DNA from: Deltaproteobacteria bacterium | GTDB taxonomy: Bacteria; Desulfobacterota; Dissulfuribacteria; Dissulfuribacterales; QOAL01 | Direction of reading: 5' to 3' | Assembly (NCBI GenBank): GCA_015493475.1 | Contig: WGDC01000063.1 | Coordinates: forward strand, 1-55,491 | Length of the DNA stretch: 55,491 nt | Shown: positions 1 through 8,801 of the stretch, piece by piece | Layout of the letters: every line of letters begins with the position of its first letter | How positions within the stretch are numbered: the stretch's first letter is position 1 | Program-made: the position numbers and the translations under genes | Notes under the pieces: model-generated | What the model saw: only the letters and a program-made list of their open reading frames with translations | Database searches by the model: none | What the model was told of the DNA's origin: nothing

Positions 1-236
1 GAAATAGACGGAAATAAGCTTAAATATGACACGAAAATCATGCATACAATGCCCTAATTTGTGATAAAATTTGGCTGTACTTGGTTCACGCTGTTTTTGT
101 GTGAGCTTAAGCTCAAAAATGCCGAATTGAAGACCCTTTTTAAGAGGTCTCTTTAAGAATAAACTGCTTGGCAAAGGGCAAAGGTGCAATATATAGAAGG
201 CAATAGAATGTTTAATTTATCAATGGGGATACGTTT
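1..236. other. Leading intergenic region
   Basis: No gene is visible here on either strand. It is A+T-rich compared with the genes. A perfect 12-base palindrome (GAGCTTAAGCTC) lies at 103-114, and a short inverted repeat AGACC/GGTCT lies around 130-150. Neither is followed by a T-run in an orientation that would make an obvious terminator. The promoter of the gene at 237 is presumably here but I cannot place it with confidence. Confidence 0.5.
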
Positions 237-587
237 ATGAGGATCAACGATTACAGATTCGGCAGAATAACCATAGATGGAAAGGATTATACTGGCGACA
301 TTAAGATTATCAGGGGGAAAATAATTCCTCAGTGGTGGAGAAAACAGGGGCATCTGCTCCAGATTGATGACATCAGAGATATACTTAATGCAGCACCGCA
401 GGTTCTTGTAGTTGGCACTGGAGCTGCCGGAGTAATGCGGATCGATCCGGAGGTTAAAAAGAAGTTGGAAAAGAATGGTGTTTCTCTCCGTGCAGCAAAG
501 TCTCCAGAGGCGGTGGAGATATTCAACCGTCTGCTTGAAGAAATAGGGCCTGAAAAGGTCAGCCTGGCCATACACCTTACATGCTGA
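237..587 (+). CDS. MTH938/AAMDC (DUF498)-like small protein
   Basis: A 116-residue protein that begins RINDYRFGRITIDGK and carries the motif VVGTGAAGVMRIDPEV, which match the MTH938/AAMDC family (DUF498/DUF598), small single-domain proteins of uncertain biochemical function. The length is typical of the family and no signal peptide or membrane segment is seen. The start ATG at 237 is preceded by a G-rich GGGGA at a workable distance. The end of the gene overlaps the start of the cobyrinate amidase gene by 7 bases, so the two are probably translated from one message. The overlap suggests, but does not show, a functional link with corrinoid metabolism. No odd features; the family call is fairly firm, the function open. 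Confidence 0.75.
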   Translation: MRINDYRFGRITIDGKDYTGDIKIIRGKIIPQWWRKQGHLLQIDDIRDILNAAPQVLVVGTGAAGVMRIDPEVKKKLEKNGVSLRAAKSPEAVEIFNRLLEEIGPEKVSLAIHLTC

Positions 588-2017
588 AAGGATTGTCGGC
601 ATTCATAGTTGCAGGCACGAGGAGCGGTTGTGGTAAAACGAGCCTTGCCCTTGCCATTATGGCATTTCTGAGGAAGAACGGGGCAAGGGTGGCGCCTTTC
701 AAAACGGGTCCTGATTTTATAGATCCCGGTTTCCATTCCCTTGCTTGCGGCAGGGCAAGTCATAACCTCGATTCCTGGATGATGCCGGAAGAGCGCGTGC
801 GGGAGGTCTTTCTACAAAATGCTATGGGGTGTGACGTGGCGGTGATAGAGGGCGCCATGGGCCTATTTGACGGGGCATCCGGAACTTCCGAGCTGGGTTC
901 GGCGGCTCACATGGCAAAGATTCTTGGAGTTCCGGTTGTGCTTGTTGTAGACGCAAGCAGTCTGGGCAGGAGCATCAATGCCCTGGTAAAGGGTTACGTA
1001 GAATATGACCGGGAGATAGATTTCGTCGGTGTCATTGTAAACAAGGCAGGCAGTGAAAAACACAAGCATATAATAAGACAGGCGCTTAGTGAGCTTGATC
1101 TGCCTTTTTTAGCCGTTATAGGAAGAAATCCTGAAATAGCCGTTCCCTCGAGGCACCTCGGGCTTGTGACCGCCATGGAGCAACAAGGGGTTATGGGCTT
1201 GATCGAGAGACTTTCGAATCTCGTGGAGGCAGAAGACTTTCGGCTCAGAGCCCTGGTCCGTGAGGCCTCTATGTGTTTCGGCAAAAAACGAGGCACCATC
1301 TATGGCAGTGTTTTGGAGGGGGATAATAGTGGTATTGCAGGGGAAGACAGAGGCTCTGTCAAGATAGCGGTGGCCATGGACAGGGCCTTTTGTTTTTACT
1401 ACGAGAGGAATTTTGACATTTTAAAATGCCTTGGCGCAGAGCTTTGTTTCTTCTCTCCTGTTGAGGGGGAGCCCATGCCGCGGGATGCCGGTGGGTTGTA
1501 CCTTGGAGGGGGTTACCCGGAGCTTTACGCCCGTGAGCTTGCGGCAAACAAGACGCTTGTGGAGCAGATAAGGGAGGGGGTGGGGATAGGCCTTCCGGTG
1601 TTCGCCGAGTGCGGAGGCTTTATGTTCCTGGGAAAAGGCCTGGAACTGGAAGGAGAGCGTTTCAGGTGGTGTGGCCTTTACGATTCGTGGTTCAAAATTG
1701 ATAGAAGATTACAGGCCCTCGGCTATCGGCAGGTGCGGCTGAAGAGGCCGTGTCTTCTCGGGACAAAGGGGATCTCGCTCAGGGGGCATGAATTCAGATA
1801 TTCGTCCCCGGACTCCCCGGACGATGCCTCTGGCATGTTTTTTGAGATCCGTGATGCCGAGATGAAACTGGTGCCTGCGCCATGCTTTGTATACAAAAAC
1901 GTCTTTGCCAGTTATATTCATATCCACTTTGATAGTAACGAGGAAGCGGCAGCGAACTTTGTAGAGCGATGCAGGAGATACAACCGGGGTGATTCCAAAA
2001 CTGAGGGCCACAATTAA
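581..2017 (+). CDS. cbiA: Cobyrinate a,c-diamide synthase (CbiA/CobB type)
   Basis: A 478-residue ATP- and glutamine-dependent amidotransferase that amidates the a and c side chains of cobyrinate in corrinoid synthesis. The N-terminal dethiobiotin-synthetase-like half has the P-loop GTRSGCGKTSLALA (about residues 12-25) and KTGPDFIDPGFH. The C-terminal glutaminase half has the nucleophile Cys344 in VFAECGGFMFLG and the histidine in SYIHIHF near residue 448. Length is normal for CbiA. It overlaps both the upstream small gene (7 bases) and the downstream MMPL gene (29 bases). A related enzyme, DsrN, amidates siroheme in sulfate reducers and has the same architecture; no dsr genes are in view, so the corrinoid role is preferred but not proven. 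A B12-dependent ribonucleotide reductase lies further on (44861-47080). Confidence 0.85.
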   Translation: MLKGLSAFIVAGTRSGCGKTSLALAIMAFLRKNGARVAPFKTGPDFIDPGFHSLACGRASHNLDSWMMPEERVREVFLQNAMGCDVAVIEGAMGLFDGASGTSELGSAAHMAKILGVPVVLVVDASSLGRSINALVKGYVEYDREIDFVGVIVNKAGSEKHKHIIRQALSELDLPFLAVIGRNPEIAVPSRHLGLVTAMEQQGVMGLIERLSNLVEAEDFRLRALVREASMCFGKKRGTIYGSVLEGDNSGIAGEDRGSVKIAVAMDRAFCFYYERNFDILKCLGAELCFFSPVEGEPMPRDAGGLYLGGGYPELYARELAANKTLVEQIREGVGIGLPVFAECGGFMFLGKGLELEGERFRWCGLYDSWFKIDRRLQALGYRQVRLKRPCLLGTKGISLRGHEFRYSSPDSPDDASGMFFEIRDAEMKLVPAPCFVYKNVFASYIHIHFDSNEEAAANFVERCRRYNRGDSKTEGHN

Positions 2018-4655
2018 AGAGGCGGTTGCAAGATGGGTGGAAACAGTTATTGCATGGCCTTGGCTGGTCATGGCCGCCGGTATTATCCTCACCATTTTTT
2101 GCGGATTTTATTCTGCGAGACACCTCGGAGTAATAACTGATACGGCAGTCATGCTTTCGAAGGACCTTGGCTACCTCAAGGTATACCGCCATTTCAAAAG
2201 GGAATTTCCCCATTCCTATAATCAGATTGTGATCCTGGTAGAGGGTGTTACGCCTGATTTGTCAATGGACGGGCGGGACAGGCTTGCTTCCGCCCTGAGA
2301 AAAAGGCGCGATCTTTTCCCTTGGGTGTACCTTCCTGGAGATGATACGTTTTTTAAGAAAAACGGCCTTCTCTTTCTTTCTGTTGACAGGCTCGAGGAAC
2401 TCTCGGACAATCTGGCCAAGGCACAGCCCATCTTGTCAAGGCTTGTAGAAAAAACGGATTTGGCGGGATTTTTTTCCATCCTGTCCCAGGCCCTGATTCA
2501 AATGAGAAAAGGCCGGGAAATAAACTTGGAATCCGTCTTCTCTGAACTTGATCGTACCTTCAATGCCATAGAAAAAGACAGGTTTTATCAGATGTCCTGG
2601 GTGCGTCTCATGTCTGGAAAATCCGTCTCTGGGTCCTCCATGCAGCTAATTATTGTTCAACCCAAGGTGGATTACGAGTCCATTCTTCCAGGCAGGAGGG
2701 CGATAAAGGTCATAAGGCAGGTCACGAGAAAACTCGGGCTTGTTCCGGAAAAGGGAGTAACCGTGATGCTGACCGGGGATATCCCCATGCAGTACGATGA
2801 GCTGCGGAGTGTCACTAAAGGGGCCAAGTTGGCGGGGATGCTCTCCTTTGTAATGGTGGGGTTTGTCCTGGTTTCAGGGCTTGGCTCCATGAGACTGGTG
2901 CTTGCCACCCTCGTCTGCCTCGTAATGGGTCTGGTGTTTACTGCTGCCTTTGGAGCTTGGGCGATTGGACACCTGAACATGATTTCCGTGGCCTTTGCAG
3001 TGCTTTTTATTGGTCTCGGAGTCGATTATGCTATCCATTACTGTCTACGGTACAGAGAATTGCTCCTTTGCGGATACGGTTCAAGGGAGGCACTCCTGCG
3101 TTCTTGCCGTGACGTAGGGCCTTCTCTAGTGCTTTGCGCAGTCACTACAAGTATCGGTTTTTACAGCTTCATGCCTACAGATTTTTCCGGCGTCGCAGAG
3201 CTTGGCCTCATATCCGGCACAGGGATGTTCATCGCTCTGTTCTGCAATTTTACCTTCCTGCCAGCGATGATAAGTCTCTTCCCTTTGCAGGCCGCCTCAA
3301 GGCAGCCGTATTACATTACCTCGGACTGTAATCCCATTTTCATCAAAGTTATGGCTTGGCCATACAGTAAAGCGGGCGTCATAAGGGCTGCGGCCATCTG
3401 CCTTACAATATTCTCGGTTTTTTTGGTTCCTAAGGTCCGTTTTGATTCAAACCCCATAAACCTGCGTGATCCCAATGCAGAGTCCATAAGGGCCTTCAAG
3501 AAGCTGCTAAGGGATCCCAATACCTCTCCCTGGAGCCTTGAGTCCCTATCTCCCAACAGGGCTGAGGCTGACAGGAGAAAGGACCTTTTTGACAGGCTAA
3601 AAAGTGTGCGTCACGCTATTGATTTGTCGTCCTTTATCCCTGCAGACCAGGAAGAAAAGCTCGATATAATAGCTGACATGGAGATGATGCTCGGGCCGGT
3701 GCTCGAAGGACGTGTCGTATTGAGACGCGAGAGATGGGACAGGGAGCTTCCTGCCTTGCGACGATTCGGTACCGAACTCGCCGGTTCCATATCCTTGTTC
3801 AGGAAAGACTCGAGGGCCTTGGCCTCTGGATTACTCGAGAAGGTAAGAACCTTCCTGAAGAAGGTGGACGTTTTTGATGAACAGATGAAGGAGCGGGAAA
3901 TAGAGAGGCTCAACCAGGCAGTTCTTGGCTCTTTTCCGGCGCGGATTAAGGAGTTCAGGATTGCACTGTCTGCGGGTCCTTTAAGCCTCGGAAATCTACC
4001 TACGAACCTGAAATCCGAATGGGTTGGCAGGGACGGCTGCTGGCGTATCGAGGTGGTTCCTGCCAAGAATCCCAGAAATGACAGGGAGATAATGGATTTT
4101 ATCAGTGAGGCAAGGAGGATTGACAAGGACGTGACCGGCTATCCGGTTCTCATAATAGAGGGGGGAAGGGCGGTGGTGCGTGCCTTTAAACAGGCATTCG
4201 CTTACAGCCTTGTATCAATATTTGTGCTTTTGCTCATCCTTATGCCGCGCAGAAAGGATGCCTTGCTGGTTCTGTATTCACTTTTCCTTGCAGGCGTGCT
4301 TAGCGCTGCCTTCATGGTCGTCATCGGCATGCCGCTTAATTTCGCCAATATAATAGCTCTTCCCCTTGTTCTCGGAATTGGAGTCGATAACGGCATTCAC
4401 ATTGTCCATCGTCATAGGCAGGCCCTTGAGGAGCCCGCATCGCTCCTTCGAACGAGTACGGCTCGATCCATTTTTTTCAGCACCATGACTACTATATGCA
4501 GTTTTGGGAACCTTGCCGTATCTCCCCATGTGGGTATGGCGAGCATGGGCAAGCTCCTTTCAATAGGTATACTCATGACACTTCTAACCTCCATGATTGT
4601 CCTGCCGGCCTTCCTTGCACGGAGAAAGGGACCGGTCTTGGGTGTAGGGCGATGA
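1989..4655 (+). CDS. MMPL/RND-superfamily membrane exporter
   Basis: An 888-residue inner-membrane protein with the duplicated RND layout: a first membrane segment at about residues 15-40, a periplasmic domain, a membrane block with GLGVDYAIHY (about residue 340), a second large periplasmic domain, and a second membrane block with LGIGVDNGIHIVHRHRQA (about residue 795). The two GxGVDxxIH motifs are the conserved proton-relay region of MMPL/HpnN-type exporters. HpnN moves hopanoids to the outer membrane; the substrate here cannot be told from sequence. The start is GTG at 1989, inside the end of cbiA, with a GGAG about 11 bases upstream. The stop overlaps the next gene's ATG (ATGA), so the methyltransferase is translationally coupled. 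The pairing with a methyltransferase suggests lipid export or modification, which is inference. Confidence 0.8.
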   Translation: MIPKLRATIKEAVARWVETVIAWPWLVMAAGIILTIFCGFYSARHLGVITDTAVMLSKDLGYLKVYRHFKREFPHSYNQIVILVEGVTPDLSMDGRDRLASALRKRRDLFPWVYLPGDDTFFKKNGLLFLSVDRLEELSDNLAKAQPILSRLVEKTDLAGFFSILSQALIQMRKGREINLESVFSELDRTFNAIEKDRFYQMSWVRLMSGKSVSGSSMQLIIVQPKVDYESILPGRRAIKVIRQVTRKLGLVPEKGVTVMLTGDIPMQYDELRSVTKGAKLAGMLSFVMVGFVLVSGLGSMRLVLATLVCLVMGLVFTAAFGAWAIGHLNMISVAFAVLFIGLGVDYAIHYCLRYRELLLCGYGSREALLRSCRDVGPSLVLCAVTTSIGFYSFMPTDFSGVAELGLISGTGMFIALFCNFTFLPAMISLFPLQAASRQPYYITSDCNPIFIKVMAWPYSKAGVIRAAAICLTIFSVFLVPKVRFDSNPINLRDPNAESIRAFKKLLRDPNTSPWSLESLSPNRAEADRRKDLFDRLKSVRHAIDLSSFIPADQEEKLDIIADMEMMLGPVLEGRVVLRRERWDRELPALRRFGTELAGSISLFRKDSRALASGLLEKVRTFLKKVDVFDEQMKEREIERLNQAVLGSFPARIKEFRIALSAGPLSLGNLPTNLKSEWVGRDGCWRIEVVPAKNPRNDREIMDFISEARRIDKDVTGYPVLIIEGGRAVVRAFKQAFAYSLVSIFVLLLILMPRRKDALLVLYSLFLAGVLSAAFMVVIGMPLNFANIIALPLVLGIGVDNGIHIVHRHRQALEEPASLLRTSTARSIFFSTMTTICSFGNLAVSPHVGMASMGKLLSIGILMTLLTSMIVLPAFLARRKGPVLGVGR

Positions 4656-5290
4656 AACGTTTTAGGAGATATTATTACGATCTGTTTTCGAGGATTTATG
4701 ACAGGATTATAGCCCTGCACAGCAAGGACAAGAGTGAAAGCCTGAGGAGATTCCTGATAAAAAAGAGCGCCTTTCGGCCCGGTCAGAGGCTTCTCGATGT
4801 ATGTACTGGTACCGGGGCGGTGGCAATCGAGGCCGCACGATATGTAAGGGGCGACGGTCTTGTCGTGGGGGTGGATTTTTCAGAAGGAATGCTGAGGCAT
4901 GCTCGGAAGAAAGCGGAGGGGCAGGATGTGCCTTTTTTTCTTCTTGCGGATGTTTGTGCCCTTCCTTTCAGAAAAGAAAGTTTCCACGTGGTGACATGCT
5001 CCCATGCAATGTACGAACTAAGCGTTGAAACGAGGAGGGCGGGCCTTTCGGAATTCAGAAGGGTGCTCATGCACGGGGGCAGGTTCATAATGATGGAGCA
5101 CACTCCGCCTTCATCTTCCTTTATAAGGTTCCTTTACATGGTACGGCTTATGACCATGGGATCGTCAGGAAACAGGGAGTTCGCCTTGGATGAGCGGCCT
5201 GAAATCAGCCGTTTTTTTAACGACGTGAGCCTTGAGTTTGCGCCCACAGGACGTTCAAAAGTGGTTTATGGCACGAAACGCAGCCAATGA
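4652..5290 (+). CDS. Class I SAM-dependent methyltransferase (UbiE-like)
   Basis: A 212-residue cytosolic methyltransferase. Motif I, LLDVCTGTGAVAIEAARY, binds S-adenosylmethionine; VVGVDFSEGMLRHARKKA and LLADVCALPFRKESFHVV are motifs II and III of the UbiE/Methyltransf_11 group. I start it at the ATG at 4652, which overlaps the stop of the MMPL gene; the open frame runs further upstream but only as a shadow of that gene. The YYDLFSRIYDRI opening resembles MenG/UbiE and phosphatidylethanolamine methyltransferases. The substrate is unknown; the coupling to an MMPL exporter makes a lipid substrate reasonable. It converges on fetB with 18 bases between the stops. Confidence 0.75.
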   Translation: MKRFRRYYYDLFSRIYDRIIALHSKDKSESLRRFLIKKSAFRPGQRLLDVCTGTGAVAIEAARYVRGDGLVVGVDFSEGMLRHARKKAEGQDVPFFLLADVCALPFRKESFHVVTCSHAMYELSVETRRAGLSEFRRVLMHGGRFIMMEHTPPSSSFIRFLYMVRLMTMGSSGNREFALDERPEISRFFNDVSLEFAPTGRSKVVYGTKRSQ

Positions 5291-5308
5291 TCTTTATTAG
5301 ATATGCCA

Positions 5309-6085
5309 TCAATTTAATTCTATCCCGTGATTTGATACCAGCCTTCTTGCTGCTAGTGTTGATAAAAGCATGGCTCCGAGTGCGTTTGACGCGGCAATCA
5401 TGAACATGATGACTATCTGGTAAGCCACGGCCTGCACCGGGGATGCGCCTGCAACGATCTGGCCGGTCATCATTCCGGGAAGGGACACTATTCCAGCTAC
5501 GGTCATATTGTTTATAATTGGAATCATGCCGGTACGTATCGCCTGCCTCGCTCCTTCAATCACCGCTTCCTGACGGGTAGCGCCGAAACACAGGCGCAGT
5601 TCTACCTCCTGTCTTCTGGAACGCAGATATTCCAGGAACCTGTCAAGGCATAGACATATCCCGTTAAGGGAGTTGCCGAATATCATACCAAATATGGGTA
5701 TAACGTATTGGGGATCGTACCAAGGGCGGACTTTTATGACCATCTGGGTTACAAGTAGTCCCACAACAAGGCTTGTGAAGGTCATGGTTAAAAGGGCGTC
5801 GAGATTAATACCACTATACTTGTTGCGGGACCTCCTGACCGCCTCTCTCGACGCCATTATAAGCATTACTCCAAGCCATCCAACCACCAAGTACGGCGAA
5901 TTGACCTGGAATATTTTTTTAAGAACTAGTCCTATTGCTCCGAGCTGGAGCATGCACCTTGCTGCTGCAACGGCAAGGGAGCGTGTAAGCCCGAGATGCA
6001 GAAATAAGGAGATGGCGGATGCGATTACCACAAGGCCGATTGCGAGAAAAAGGTCAAAACCTGAAAGCTCAATATAGTGTTCCAT
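5309..6085 (-). CDS. fetB: FetB-type ABC transporter permease (UPF0014)
   Basis: A 258-residue membrane protein of the UPF0014/FetB family with about six or seven membrane segments. Recognisable stretches include LARCMLQL-like RCMLQLGAIGLVL, GMIFGNSLNGICL, and GIVSLPGMMTGQIVAGASP, the last being the strongly conserved family signature. The family in E. coli (YbbM) forms an iron exporter with FetA. Its start overlaps the end of the ATPase gene by 17 bases, so both are one unit transcribed leftwards. Length and motifs are normal. Substrate assignment to iron rests on the E. coli pair and is inference. Confidence 0.85.
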   Translation of the reverse strand: MEHYIELSGFDLFLAIGLVVIASAISLFLHLGLTRSLAVAAARCMLQLGAIGLVLKKIFQVNSPYLVVGWLGVMLIMASREAVRRSRNKYSGINLDALLTMTFTSLVVGLLVTQMVIKVRPWYDPQYVIPIFGMIFGNSLNGICLCLDRFLEYLRSRRQEVELRLCFGATRQEAVIEGARQAIRTGMIPIINNMTVAGIVSLPGMMTGQIVAGASPVQAVAYQIVIMFMIAASNALGAMLLSTLAARRLVSNHGIELN

Positions 6086-6755
6086 CTCTAAGCCTCAATA
6101 CAGTGTCTGCCTGTGCTGCAAAGCGATGCTCGTGAAGAACACAGATTACCGCCGCAGGTCCATTTTGGGCGAATTCCACGAGGAGTTCGAAACAGGTCTG
6201 CGCTAGCTCTGGTTCGAGCCCGGAGAGGGGCTCGTCTGCAAGAAGTACGGCTGGTTTCCACAGTAGGCCTCGTACAAGGGCCAGCCGGTGCCTTTCCCCT
6301 CCAGAAAGGCCGTCAACAGCGTGGTCAAGGTCAAAATGGGAAAGGCCGACGAGGTGAAGAAGTCTGATGGCATCTTGCTCAGGGAATTCTATGGAGGCGC
6401 TGTTTCTTAATGAGAAGGGGAAAGCCAGATTTTCCCTGATGGTTCCATGGATACAGGGGGCGTCTTGCAGCAGCAAGGTGACCCGGGTCCTCCATTCGGG
6501 TAGCCTCTTTTCAGAAAATGTCTTGCCACCAAGCCGCCTTTCGGCCACGCTGGCATTGTTCAGGCCGCCTATGGCCCTGAGAAGCGAGGTTTTGCCAGAG
6601 CCTGACGGACCTGTGATAACGCAGACTTCGGGAGGTGTTAACGAAACGGTGACGCCCTTAAGCAGGTGTCTCCCCATGGGGTCCCTGAAGTGAATAGGGC
6701 CGCAATGGAATGCCATATTCCTGGCAGGGGTGTTGCTTGACTGGCTCTTCTCCAT
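6069..6755 (-). CDS. fetA: FetA-type ABC transporter ATP-binding protein
   Basis: A 228-residue ATPase with Walker A GPSGSGKTS, Q-loop LLLQDAPCIHG, signature LSGGERHRLALVRGL, Walker B AVLLADEPLSGLE and a switch histidine (LHEH in place of the usual THD). It energises the FetB permease encoded by the overlapping next gene. The open frame extends back to 7034, but that part is antisense to hsp20; I start at the ATG at 6755 (MEKSQSSNTP). The ribosome binding site there is weak. A later ATG (MAFHCGP) is possible but has its AGGA too close. Only 43 bases separate this start from the divergent hsp20 start, so the two promoters must overlap or lie inside one another's gene. Confidence 0.85.
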   Translation of the reverse strand: MEKSQSSNTPARNMAFHCGPIHFRDPMGRHLLKGVTVSLTPPEVCVITGPSGSGKTSLLRAIGGLNNASVAERRLGGKTFSEKRLPEWRTRVTLLLQDAPCIHGTIRENLAFPFSLRNSASIEFPEQDAIRLLHLVGLSHFDLDHAVDGLSGGERHRLALVRGLLWKPAVLLADEPLSGLEPELAQTCFELLVEFAQNGPAAVICVLHEHRFAAQADTVLRLRDGTLY

Positions 6756-6764
6756 ACTTATCTT
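6737..6764 (+). promoter_or_regulatory. Candidate hsp20 promoter across the fetA start
   Basis: TTGACT (6737-6742) and TATCTT (6759-6764) are separated by 16 bases, which fits a sigma-70 promoter reading right. Transcription would start near 6771, leaving a short leader with the strong AAAGGAGGT just before hsp20. The -35 box lies inside the first codons of fetA on the other strand. It does not match the heat-shock sigma consensus well. Seen by eye only. Confidence 0.4.
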
Positions 6765-6798
6765 TTTAACAAAAAAGAAGGAAAGGAGGTAATAAAAA

Positions 6799-7242
6799 AT
6801 GTTTGAAATTACACCCTGGAAACCGGTTTCGGAACTTTCAAATCTCAAAAAAGAAATGGACAAGCTTTGGGCGGAGTTTTTTGGCGAAGGGAAGATTTTG
6901 CCTGGTGGCGAAGGCTGGGCTCCGGCAGTTGATGTATCGGAAACAAAGGACGCGGTCATGGTAAAGGCCGAGATTCCGGGAATGGATCCCAAGGACATAG
7001 ACGTTTCCCTTTCGGGAGACAATCTCATTATCAAGGGTGAGAAAAAGGAAGAGAAAGAGGAAAAAGACGAGAACTTCTACCGGATAGAGACAAAACGGGG
7101 GAGTTTTCAGAGGGCCATCAGGATTCCGGTTCCCGTGGACAAGGACAAGATCGAGGCGAGGTACGAAAAGGGGATATTGAAGATAAGGCTTCCGAAGACG
7201 GAAGAGACAAAGCCAAAGCAAATAGAGGTAAAGGTCTCCTGA
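6799..7242 (+). CDS. hsp20: Small heat-shock protein, Hsp20 family
   Basis: A 147-residue alpha-crystallin-type chaperone that holds unfolding proteins. The alpha-crystallin domain covers about residues 42-135: it starts at APAVDVSETKDAVMVKAEIP, has DNLIIKGEKKEE, and ends with the conserved YEKGILKIRLPK (the family's A-x-x-x-n-G-v-L signature in variant form). A C-terminal K-Q-I-E-V takes the place of the usual IxI/V anchor. The middle is unusually charged (a run of E and K at about residues 79-91). A strong AAAGGAGGT precedes the ATG. It is a single gene, closed by a hairpin terminator. Confidence 0.93.
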   Translation: MFEITPWKPVSELSNLKKEMDKLWAEFFGEGKILPGGEGWAPAVDVSETKDAVMVKAEIPGMDPKDIDVSLSGDNLIIKGEKKEEKEEKDENFYRIETKRGSFQRAIRIPVPVDKDKIEARYEKGILKIRLPKTEETKPKQIEVKVS

Positions 7243-7251
7243 TCTTGCGGG

Positions 7252-7298
7252 AAAAGGGGCGGCGCGACAGATGGAGCATGATGCCGCCCTTTTCTTGT
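7252..7298. terminator. Hairpin terminator between hsp20 and rpoD
   Basis: The left arm AAAAGGGGCGGC (7252-7263) pairs with GCCGCCCTTTT (7283-7293), with one bulged G. The T-rich right side ends hsp20 transcripts and the A-rich left side gives T's on the other strand, so it can also end the rpoD operon coming the other way. Confidence 0.8.
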
Positions 7299-7303
7299 CT
7301 GCT

Positions 7304-8776
7304 TTAACCCTTGATGAGGCTTCTGAGGAGTTTGCTCTTGCTCGGATGTCTTAGCTTTTTTAGGGCCTTTGCCTCTATTTGGCGTATCCTTTCTCTTGTT
7401 ACGGCAAAGTCCCTGCCTACTTCCTCCAGGGTCTTGTTCGAGTCCTCACCTATGCCAAATCTCATTCTCAGTATCTTTTCCTCCCTTGGGGAAAGGGTGG
7501 AAAGGGCCAGCCGTACCTGCCTTGTCAAGTTTGACAGGATGGCCTGCTCGTCGGGCGGAAGGGCGTTTTTGTCCTCTATGAAGTCAAGCAGTTCACACCC
7601 GTCTTTTTCTCCAACTGGGCTTTCTAAGGACAGGGGCTGATTTAAAAGGCGTAGGATATTTACCATCTTTTTTTCTGGAATTCTCATGATTGCCGCCAGC
7701 TCCGAAGCCGTGGGCTCCCGTCCCTCGTCTGCAATAAATGCCCTGGTTATCTTGGCTATGCTGTTCAGTGTTTCTACGGTATGGACGGGGATCCTGATAG
7801 TACGCGATTGGTCCGCAATGGCCCTTGTAATGGCCTGCCTTATCCACCAGGTGGCGTACGTGCAGAACTTGTAACCCTTTTTGTATTCGAATTTCTCAAC
7901 AGCCTTTATCAGCCCTATGTTTCCCTCCTGGATAAGATCCAGGAGGTGAAGACCCTTGTTGACGTGCCTTTTGGCAATACTGACCACTAGCCTCAGGTTG
8001 GCCTTTACCAGTTTTTCCCTGGCGTAGTTTGTGCGCTGAAGAGCGTTGTAGTAACTCCTTACCACCTCGTGAAGTGCCTCTTCGGAAAGTCCAGTTGAAA
8101 GGAATAGGTGCTTCATTGTCTCGTTGGAGGAGTTTCTGAGGAACTGCTCGAAGCTGCTCCTAACAACATGTAGAAATGTTTTTTCTATGCGTCCCGGCCC
8201 GAGGAGTTGCAGGATTTCAGAGGGTATCCGTCTTATGGCCTCAGATATCTCCTGTAATCTATCCAGGTCCTCCGGGCTGTTTCTAAGTTCCTCGATCAGC
8301 TTTGTGCGTTTGCCTTCTATGGCCCTGATTTTTTCAAGAAGGCTCTGAGTAGTTTTGTACCCTGCGTACCTTTCTTCCTGGATATTTTTATCCGTTTTTT
8401 TCCCTTCACCCGGTTCCCCGGTTCGCGAAAGGCGGTTAAGTGTGCTATGCACTACGCAGGGTATGTGAAAGGCGCAGAAAAGGTAATTTTTTTCGCTTTC
8501 TTCAAGCAGGTGTGCAACCTCGGCCTCTTCCTCCCTGCTTAGTACTTTGCCAGTGCTTATTTCCTTCAGATAGAGTCTTACGGGATCATTTGCGGTCTTA
8601 GGAGAGAGACTGTCCGAAGGGGGCTGCGCAGGGCCATTTGAAGCCTTCTCAGGGTCTAAAAATAGCAAGGGATCAGGGCCGGGGGCACGTTTTTCAGGAA
8701 GCGTTTCCGATTCCATGGCAATAGCAGTGTTACCGCTTCTCTTTCTCTTCTTTATTTCCCCTTTTTTTAGGGACAT
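7304..8776 (-). CDS. rpoD: Primary sigma factor RpoD (sigma-70)
   Basis: A 490-residue sigma factor for housekeeping promoters. Region 1.2 is [20 protein letters not shown] (from about residue 63); region 2 holds [30 protein letters not shown] and [15 protein letters not shown]; region 3 has [15 protein letters not shown]; region 4 ends with [20 protein letters not shown]. The N-terminal 60 residues are Pro- and charge-rich and do not look like the acidic region 1.1 of E. coli RpoD; a non-conserved insert separates regions 1.2 and 2.1. It follows dnaG by 25 bases, the classic dnaG-rpoD pairing, and is the last gene of a leftward operon that begins at hom. Confidence 0.93.
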   Translation of the reverse strand: MSLKKGEIKKRKRSGNTAIAMESETLPEKRAPGPDPLLFLDPEKASNGPAQPPSDSLSPKTANDPVRLYLKEISTGKVLSREEEAEVAHLLEESEKNYLFCAFHIPCVVHSTLNRLSRTGEPGEGKKTDKNIQEERYAGYKTTQSLLEKIRAIEGKRTKLIEELRNSPEDLDRLQEISEAIRRIPSEILQLLGPGRIEKTFLHVVRSSFEQFLRNSSNETMKHLFLSTGLSEEALHEVVRSYYNALQRTNYAREKLVKANLRLVVSIAKRHVNKGLHLLDLIQEGNIGLIKAVEKFEYKKGYKFCTYATWWIRQAITRAIADQSRTIRIPVHTVETLNSIAKITRAFIADEGREPTASELAAIMRIPEKKMVNILRLLNQPLSLESPVGEKDGCELLDFIEDKNALPPDEQAILSNLTRQVRLALSTLSPREEKILRMRFGIGEDSNKTLEEVGRDFAVTRERIRQIEAKALKKLRHPSKSKLLRSLIKG

Positions 8777-8801
8777 GAACCCCCTCCATCGAAAAATTTT
8801 T

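Noticed and set aside
103-114. Palindrome GAGCTTAAGCTC flanked by T and A runs
   Set aside because: The T-run lies on the 5-prime side on both strands, so it is not an intrinsic terminator; a single short palindrome is too little to call an operator.
6205-6225. GGTTCGAGCCC, resembling a tRNA T-loop
   Set aside because: It lies inside fetA coding sequence and no acceptor or anticodon stems surround it.
6756-7034. Long N-terminal extension of fetA antisense to hsp20
   Set aside because: hsp20 is a clear gene on the other strand with a strong ribosome site; the extension has no ABC-type sequence.
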